DNA of 64,000 nucleotides, taken from assembly GCF_004000765.1 (NCBI RefSeq), contig NZ_BILW01000005.1, positions 248,001-312,000 of the forward strand, written 5' to 3'. A program made the translations under genes and the position numbers. Shown piece by piece: positions 59,717 through 64,000 of the stretch. The notes under the pieces are model-generated. The model saw nothing but the letters and a program-made list of their open reading frames with translations, was not told the origin of the DNA and did no database searches. Each line of letters opens with the position of its first letter. The first letter of the stretch is position 1. The stretch comes from Paenibacillus chondroitinus NBRC 15376 (GTDB lineage Bacteria; Bacillota; Bacilli; Paenibacillales; NBRC-103111).

Positions 59717-61006
59717 TTGCGAATCGAAACTATTGCAATAGAACTAATAAATCCTAGCAGCTGGAACCCAAATGAGATGGACGAGCATATCTATAGTTCG
59801 TTAGTGGAAAGTATCCGGAAACACGGCGTGCTGCAGCCAATCCTGGTTCGGAGTGATATGACAATCGTTAAGGGCGAGAAGCGCTGGAAGGCGGCTAAGG
59901 AGGCAGGACTTACCGAGCTTACTTGCGTTGTTGTGGAGTCTAGTGATGAGGAGTCTAAGCTGTTAACGATTAGCCTGAGCCATTTACGCGGCCGGACCAA
60001 TGACGAGCTGCTAGCATCGCTCCTGGAAGAGCTTTCCGCTCATTATTCAATTGAGGAGTTGTCACTGCAGACAGGCTTTCAAATGGACGAGCTAAATCAA
60101 ATGCTTCCAGGATTAAACGCAGATACTGAACTGATTACTCCAGTCCAAGAAGACGAGTTCGACGTTCAACGTGCTTTGGATGAGATTAAAGAACCAGAGA
60201 CTCGATACGGGGATGTATGGCAGCTCGGCAGGCATATATTGGTGTGTGGCGATGCAACTAAGTTGGAAGATGTTCAGAAACTCATGGAAGGCGCCAAGGC
60301 GGCGCTTGTAGTGACAGACCCACCTTATAATGTAGCAGTGGAGAGTGATTCGGCCAGGCTGGCCGCAGATGGTCGAGGATCAATAATGAATGACGATATG
60401 CCCGCAGAGGAGTTCGCGGGCTTTTTGAATTCTGTTTTTTCTTGTTATGCTTCGGTTATGGACCCGAAGGCGGCTATTTATGTATTCCATCCTTCTTCTT
60501 ATCAAAGAGAGTTTGAAAATGCGATGAACGCGGCCGGCATCGTAGTTAGGTCCCAATGCATTTGGTCAAAGAACGCTGCTTCCTTTGGTTGGTCTCAGTA
60601 TCGATATAAACATGAGCCGGTGTTCTATGCCCATTTGAAAGGTAAGTCGCCGGCATGGTATGGGGACCGGAAGCAGACGACTATTTGGAAAGCCGGCTTG
60701 CCTCAGGAATTGCCGGAGCCAGAGTCCATTTGGGAAGTATCCCGAGGGGATGTTACTAAGTATGTTCATCCAACACAGAAACCGTTGGAGCTCCTGCAGA
60801 TTCCTATCGGGAATAGCAGTCAGTGCGGTGATATTGTTTTGGACTTTTTCGGCGGCAGCGGATCTACGCTTATGACATGTGAACAGATGGACCGGACTTG
60901 CAGGACGTTAGAACTGGATCCTGTATTTTGTGATGTGATAAAGAAGCGGTTTTATGAGTGGACAGGTATTGAGCCGGTTCTATTAGTTCAAGCAGATGCT
61001 GCGTAA
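59717..61006 (+). CDS. ParB-like / DNA methyltransferase fusion (phage)
   Basis: 429 residues. A ParB/Srx-like domain (1-100: SIRKHGVLQPILVR, IVKGEKRWKAAKEAG, LSHLRGRTND) is joined to a methyltransferase of the N4-cytosine/N6-adenine class with DPPYN near 200 (catalytic), KPLELL and SAM-binding DFFGGSGSTLM near 378. Such fusions occur just upstream of terminase genes in many Gram-positive phages and probably mark phage DNA against restriction. TTG start. A deleted copy is at 21740. Confidence 0.9.
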   Translation: MRIETIAIELINPSSWNPNEMDEHIYSSLVESIRKHGVLQPILVRSDMTIVKGEKRWKAAKEAGLTELTCVVVESSDEESKLLTISLSHLRGRTNDELLASLLEELSAHYSIEELSLQTGFQMDELNQMLPGLNADTELITPVQEDEFDVQRALDEIKEPETRYGDVWQLGRHILVCGDATKLEDVQKLMEGAKAALVVTDPPYNVAVESDSARLAADGRGSIMNDDMPAEEFAGFLNSVFSCYASVMDPKAAIYVFHPSSYQREFENAMNAAGIVVRSQCIWSKNAASFGWSQYRYKHEPVFYAHLKGKSPAWYGDRKQTTIWKAGLPQELPEPESIWEVSRGDVTKYVHPTQKPLELLQIPIGNSSQCGDIVLDFFGGSGSTLMTCEQMDRTCRTLELDPVFCDVIKKRFYEWTGIEPVLLVQADAA

Positions 61007-61107
61007 TTTTCGTGCTAAGCGATGAATTTATGTCTTGAATTTCTAATAAGTGAGTATAAAAAATGTATTGTAGGGAATACCTTTATCGGACAGGAGGTTT
61101 TCCAATA

Positions 61108-61647
61108 ATGACTACTATTTGGGACGCAATAAAGAGCGTCATTGGTTCGATTACAGATGAAGAGCCTGTACCGCCTCTGCATGTAGGTGAAGTCATGTCC
61201 TTATGGATGTTGCTTACTATATATGAAGAAGGACAGGTTATTTATAAAATTGCATTAAATACCACTACCGATCCTGAACTTAGACATGCGGTAGAAAATG
61301 CGGTTAACGAATCGATGCAAGATGTAGAAATGATAAGAGATTTCATGATCAAAGAAGGTGTTCCGTTACCTCAAGCTCCTGAGGTTAAGCCAGACTCAAA
61401 CCCAAACAATATTCCTCAAGGGGTAAAATTTACAGATGATGAAATAGCAAATTTTATAGTTGGTAAGCTCACAGCATCTATTGCTCTTTGTGGTCAGGCC
61501 TTATCCGAATCTTTAAGAACTGATGTTGGATTCATCATTCTTCGATCTATGAGCCGGCTTTTGCAATATATTGCACCATATCGGTCCATGATGAGAAAAC
61601 GAGGATGGGTTAAAGTGCCCCCTTATTACTACCCTTCTGGTAATTAA
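61108..61647 (+). CDS. DUF3231-like protein
   Basis: 179 residues from ATG 61108 with AGGAGG upstream. Four-helix, ferritin-like appearance: PPLHVGEVMSLWMLLTIYEEG, then DVEMIRDFMIKEGVPLP and a final KRGWVKVPPYYYP. This fits the DUF3231 family, frequent in spore formers and of unknown role. Strong terminator behind. It is cargo between the methyltransferase and terminase genes. Confidence 0.75.
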   Translation: MTTIWDAIKSVIGSITDEEPVPPLHVGEVMSLWMLLTIYEEGQVIYKIALNTTTDPELRHAVENAVNESMQDVEMIRDFMIKEGVPLPQAPEVKPDSNPNNIPQGVKFTDDEIANFIVGKLTASIALCGQALSESLRTDVGFIILRSMSRLLQYIAPYRSMMRKRGWVKVPPYYYPSGN

Positions 61648-61661
61648 TAAGTTATTAATAT

Positions 61662-61700
61662 GAAAGAAGCCCAAGGGATATTTTCCCTTGGGCTTCTTTC
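61662..61700. terminator. strong bidirectional terminator
   Basis: GAAAGAAGCCCAAGGGA pairs with TCCCTTGGGCTTCTTTC, a 17-bp perfect stem. Confidence 0.9.
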
Positions 61701-61753
61701 GCATTAATTTTGGCGGTTTTTTTTGATGTCATTTAAAAGTTTATAATATAGAA

Positions 61754-61800
61754 GAAGGACGCTCTTACGTCCTTCCTAGGTCACCGGACACTCCCGGTGA
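61754..61800 (+). repeat. first copy of the pre-terS double hairpin leader
   Basis: GAAGGACG-CTCTTA-CGTCCTTC then TCACCGG-ACACTC-CCGGTGA. The same pair recurs at 62494-62539 and, decayed, at 23790. Together the two copies bracket the broken membrane gene at 61857. Confidence 0.75.
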
Positions 61801-61856
61801 GTCCTGGATGGGTGAAATGTAAAGTAATATGGAGGAGTAAATAAAGTTCTAAGTGA

Positions 61857-62387
61857 TTATTTTGCTTTTTCTTTAATTTTAGAGTGTCTTGGCAGTCTAA
61901 AGCTCATTTCGTTTAGGTGATTACTTGAGAGGGGAACAAAGACCTTCTCTTGCCATACCTGATATCCATATATAACAAACGATAATGAAAAAAACAAAAC
62001 AAAAATTATCCATTTTGCTATATGAATGGTGGCAACTCCCATTCCTTCAACTAACCAATGTAGACCTAAGAAAGAAAAGAATGCATCAATTACCAGGTTG
62101 GTTAAAACATAAATCCAAAATTTGCGGAATGTTAAATAAAAAATCCAAACCGTTCCAACCGCAAAAAGTCCATAAACGAAACTAACGTCAATTATATATC
62201 CCCAAGGGACAATACGTTCGTGGATTGTCCACCATTTGTATGTATAAGCAATTTCAAAAATTATTGTCATGATTAAAGAAATAAAGGTTGTTACTGGTAT
62301 TTAACGTTTTATAGCTTTTTTCTTCATTAATAATAACGAAAACCAAGGAAAAACTAATATCGCCCACAACATTAGTTTTATAAACAT
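61857..62387 (-). pseudogene. membrane protein gene with in-frame stop (CBO0543-like)
   Basis: From ATG 62387 (GGGGTG upstream) the frame reads MFIKLMLWAILVFPWFSLLL...AIKR, meets TAA at 62303-62301, and continues without shift as IPVTTFISLIMTIIFEIAYT to 61857. Five membrane helices over ~176 residues. Codon 29 was probably Tyr (TAT or TAC). The downstream part could start again at ATG 62270, but would lack the first helices. Related in type to 16357 and 57311. Confidence 0.75.
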
Positions 62388-62493
62388 GATATTCACCCCA
62401 ATATTTGTAATATAAATATATTCCACAAAAATTAATGTTGTTATTCAAATAACTTTTTTGAGTGATTGTTTATGAAGCTTTACTGATAAAAAA

Positions 62494-62584
62494 AGAAGGA
62501 CGCTCTAACGTCCTTCTCAGTAACCGGAATACTCCCGGTGAGATCATGTTTGCCGTGGCCACGGTTATGCGAACGCATGATCTC
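62494..62584 (+). repeat. pre-terS leader with three hairpins
   Basis: AGAAGGACG/CGTCCTTCT (62494-62517), ACCGG/CCGGT (62523-62539), and an outer stem GAGATCATG/CATGATCTC (62540-62584) that encloses the palindrome CCGTGGCCACGG (62553-62564) and is followed by TTTTTC. It may act as an attenuator or terminator before the packaging genes. Confidence 0.7.
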
Positions 62585-62619
62585 TTTTTCATTTTAACGG
62601 ATGATGGGAGTGTTCGCAA

Positions 62620-62844
62620 TTGAAAGATGAAAATACGAACAAAGAAAATGAAGAGTTGTTACTCGAGCATGAGTTAGCATTAATAGAAGGCATCCTGGAA
62701 TCAAAGTCAAAGTACCGTAAAATCATTCAAGCCGGCATTGCTCGTTGGGTGAAGGACTTCCAGGATGGCCGCATTGAGATCAAGTCGGTTGAGGATCTGA
62801 AGAAGCTGATTGAGATTGATTTGGAGCTTCAAAAAGAGCAGTAG
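62620..62844 (+). CDS. small phage protein upstream of terS
   Basis: 74 residues from a TTG with GGGAGTG 7 bases upstream. Acidic, helical: ENEELLLEHELALIEGILES, then IARWVKDFQDGRIEIKSVEDL. The conserved start, including DNA leader, is also seen in the remnant at 23904. Family unknown; its position suggests a link to terminase or head assembly. Confidence 0.7.
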   Translation: MKDENTNKENEELLLEHELALIEGILESKSKYRKIIQAGIARWVKDFQDGRIEIKSVEDLKKLIEIDLELQKEQ

Positions 62845-62924
62845 TTGCAATTAATTGTGAGAGTCAAATTGAATCTCTTTTTTATTTGATTTTGATCTTA
62901 TATCCCGGAGGTGGGTGATATGTA

Positions 62925-63764
62925 ATGCCAAGAGAACGCAGCCCGGACAGGGATAAAGCTCTACAGATTTGGCTTGGCAGTGGCGGCAAGTTAAAGCTCA
63001 AAGACCTTGCTGTAGAGCTCGGACTTGGGGAAACTCAGATCAGGAAATGGAAGAGCCAGGACAAATGGGATTCTTTATTAAATGGTAACGTTACTAATGA
63101 AAAGAATGGTAACGTTACTAAACGAATAGGTGCTCCTTTAGGAAACAAGAATGCCCTCGGTAATAAGGGTGGTGCTCCGAAAGGGAGTAAAAATGCTCTT
63201 GGTAACCGCGGAGGTCATGGTGGGCCACTTGGCAATAAGAAAGCAGTAACCACTGGTGAGTTCGAATCCATTTGGATGGATACGCTTGAAGAAGATGAGC
63301 AAGAGCTGGCTCGACAGGTTGAGACTGATCCGATTAGACAAGCGGACGAGGCAATCACACTTCTTTCTATTAGGGAACGACGCATGTTGCAACGGATCCA
63401 GAATCTTCGAAACGCGTTATCTGAGAAGCAGCGGAAGGTCCTTCAGGAGAGAATTACCGTGAAGGATGTTCAGACTGTACATGATGACAAGACGGGGCAA
63501 ACCAGAAGTGTGGTTGTTCCAATAGATAAGCTTGTTACAACGAAGATTGAGGAATCAGATATTAGAGTAATCGATGACCTTCTTCGCGTGGAGGAAGCAT
63601 TGACTAGGGTCCAGGATAAGAAGCTTAAAGCTATCGAGTTAAAGAACCGATTTGTAGATGCTGAGCGTGATCTTAGAATTCAGAAACTCCAAGCCGAAGT
63701 TAATACTCTCAACAACAATACTATTGTGGATCCTGTCGTATTTAAGGATGACCTGCATGAGTGA
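62925..63764 (+). CDS. terS: terminase small subunit
   Basis: 279 residues. N-terminal helix-turn-helix (KLKLKDLAVELGLGETQIRKW), a Gly/Asn/Lys-rich linker with APLGNKNALGNKGG-type repeats (65-108), then a helical oligomerisation domain (SIRERRMLQRIQNLRNALSE). This is the PBSX XtmA-like layout. It recognises phage DNA for packaging by TerL. GGAGGTGG lies upstream; its end overlaps terL by 8 bases. Confidence 0.9.
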   Translation: MPRERSPDRDKALQIWLGSGGKLKLKDLAVELGLGETQIRKWKSQDKWDSLLNGNVTNEKNGNVTKRIGAPLGNKNALGNKGGAPKGSKNALGNRGGHGGPLGNKKAVTTGEFESIWMDTLEEDEQELARQVETDPIRQADEAITLLSIRERRMLQRIQNLRNALSEKQRKVLQERITVKDVQTVHDDKTGQTRSVVVPIDKLVTTKIEESDIRVIDDLLRVEEALTRVQDKKLKAIELKNRFVDAERDLRIQKLQAEVNTLNNNTIVDPVVFKDDLHE

Positions 63765-64000
63765 AGTTAGCCTGCAGCAGACTATTGGCAAGGGTTATGT
63801 AGACTTCTGGCGGTTTCGCGGTCGGTACCGAGTTATTAAAGGTGGCCGTGGTTCTAAGAAGAGTGTTACTGCAGCGCTATGGCATATCTATCACATGATG
63901 AGGTTGCCACTTGCGAATACACTTGTTGTTCGGAAGACATTCAATACACATAAGGATTCCACGTTTGCTCAGCTTAAATGGGCAACGCGTCGATTAGGCG
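63757..64000 (+). CDS. terL: terminase large subunit, 5' part, continues off the window
   Basis: The first ~81 codons: MSEVSLQQTIGKGYVDFWRF, then RYRVIKGGRGSKKSVTAALW, whose GGRGSKKS is the deviant Walker A of PBSX-type large terminases, and LVVRKTFNTHKDSTFAQL. The protein is the packaging ATPase and nuclease. The frame is open at the right edge. Confidence 0.9.
   Translation, partial: MSEVSLQQTIGKGYVDFWRFRGRYRVIKGGRGSKKSVTAALWHIYHMMRLPLANTLVVRKTFNTHKDSTFAQLKWATRRLG

Noticed and set aside
1..64000. tRNA, rRNA, CRISPR arrays or complete insertion sequences
   Set aside because: Looked for by eye on both strands; no cloverleaf with intact arms, no rRNA blocks, no spaced direct repeats, and no transposase gene were found. 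A dedicated scan could still reveal a small RNA.

Overview
The window looks like chromosomal DNA of a spore-forming Firmicute, most likely Paenibacillus or a close relative. The grounds are an alpha/beta-type small acid-soluble spore protein, a Ger(x)C germination lipoprotein, a sporulation-type PAS histidine kinase, gerP-like remnants, strong AGGAGG-type ribosome sites with many TTG/GTG starts, and Bacillus-type LexA boxes. This is a judgement from protein character, not a database match.

Layout. (1) 1-18.7 kb is core chromosome: the end of a GH29 fucosidase gene, a LexA-boxed operon with a UvrX-like Y-family polymerase, an SRAP crosslink-repair protein, a metallophosphoesterase / unknown / COG0523 GTPase operon followed by a Fur/Zur-type regulator, a polysaccharide deacetylase, a Ycf48-like lipoprotein, and several sporulation genes. 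(2) 18.7-24.1 kb is a wrecked prophage. Fragments of a sigma-like regulator, a ParB-methyltransferase, the leader and small ORF before terS, and the 5' end of immA lie in the same order as the intact genes at 58-63 kb, with five small cargo genes and an RCC1-repeat protein between them. (3) 24.5-28.2 kb holds a second LexA-boxed UvrX operon, decayed gerP genes and integrase-proximal repeats. (4) From 28.2 kb to the right edge lies the left part of a prophage whose late genes are outside the window.

The prophage starts with leftward integrase, an unknown gene and immA. A defence island follows: hsdR-hsdM-hsdS run with overlapping reading frames into a Septu-like ptuA-ptuB pair, then two leftward genes (membrane protein and small protein) diverge from a 987-residue NACHT-pentapeptide-repeat protein. 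Next is the lysogeny switch: a repressor that seems to start at ATC, a Cro-like protein, and five copies of a 15-bp operator. The early region carries AbrB-like, SbcCD-like, replication initiator (with five iterons inside its own gene), loader-like, DnaB-like and RuvC-like genes. A 0.7-kb non-coding block with a repeated stem-loop unit follows, then a cargo-rich zone, a sigma-like activator, a ParB-DNA methyltransferase fusion, and terS/terL.

Three themes run through the window. LexA boxes precede both UvrX operons, a 56-residue ORF, immA (intact and remnant) and the sigma-like gene, suggesting one SOS network across host and phage. Cargo in both prophages sits beside duplicated bits of phage sequence (the 3' end of the sigma-like gene, or the hairpin leader before terS), suggesting cargo exchange by recombination at these repeats. 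The prophage packs restriction-modification, Septu and a NACHT protein next to its immunity region, so the lysogen is probably well defended against other phages.
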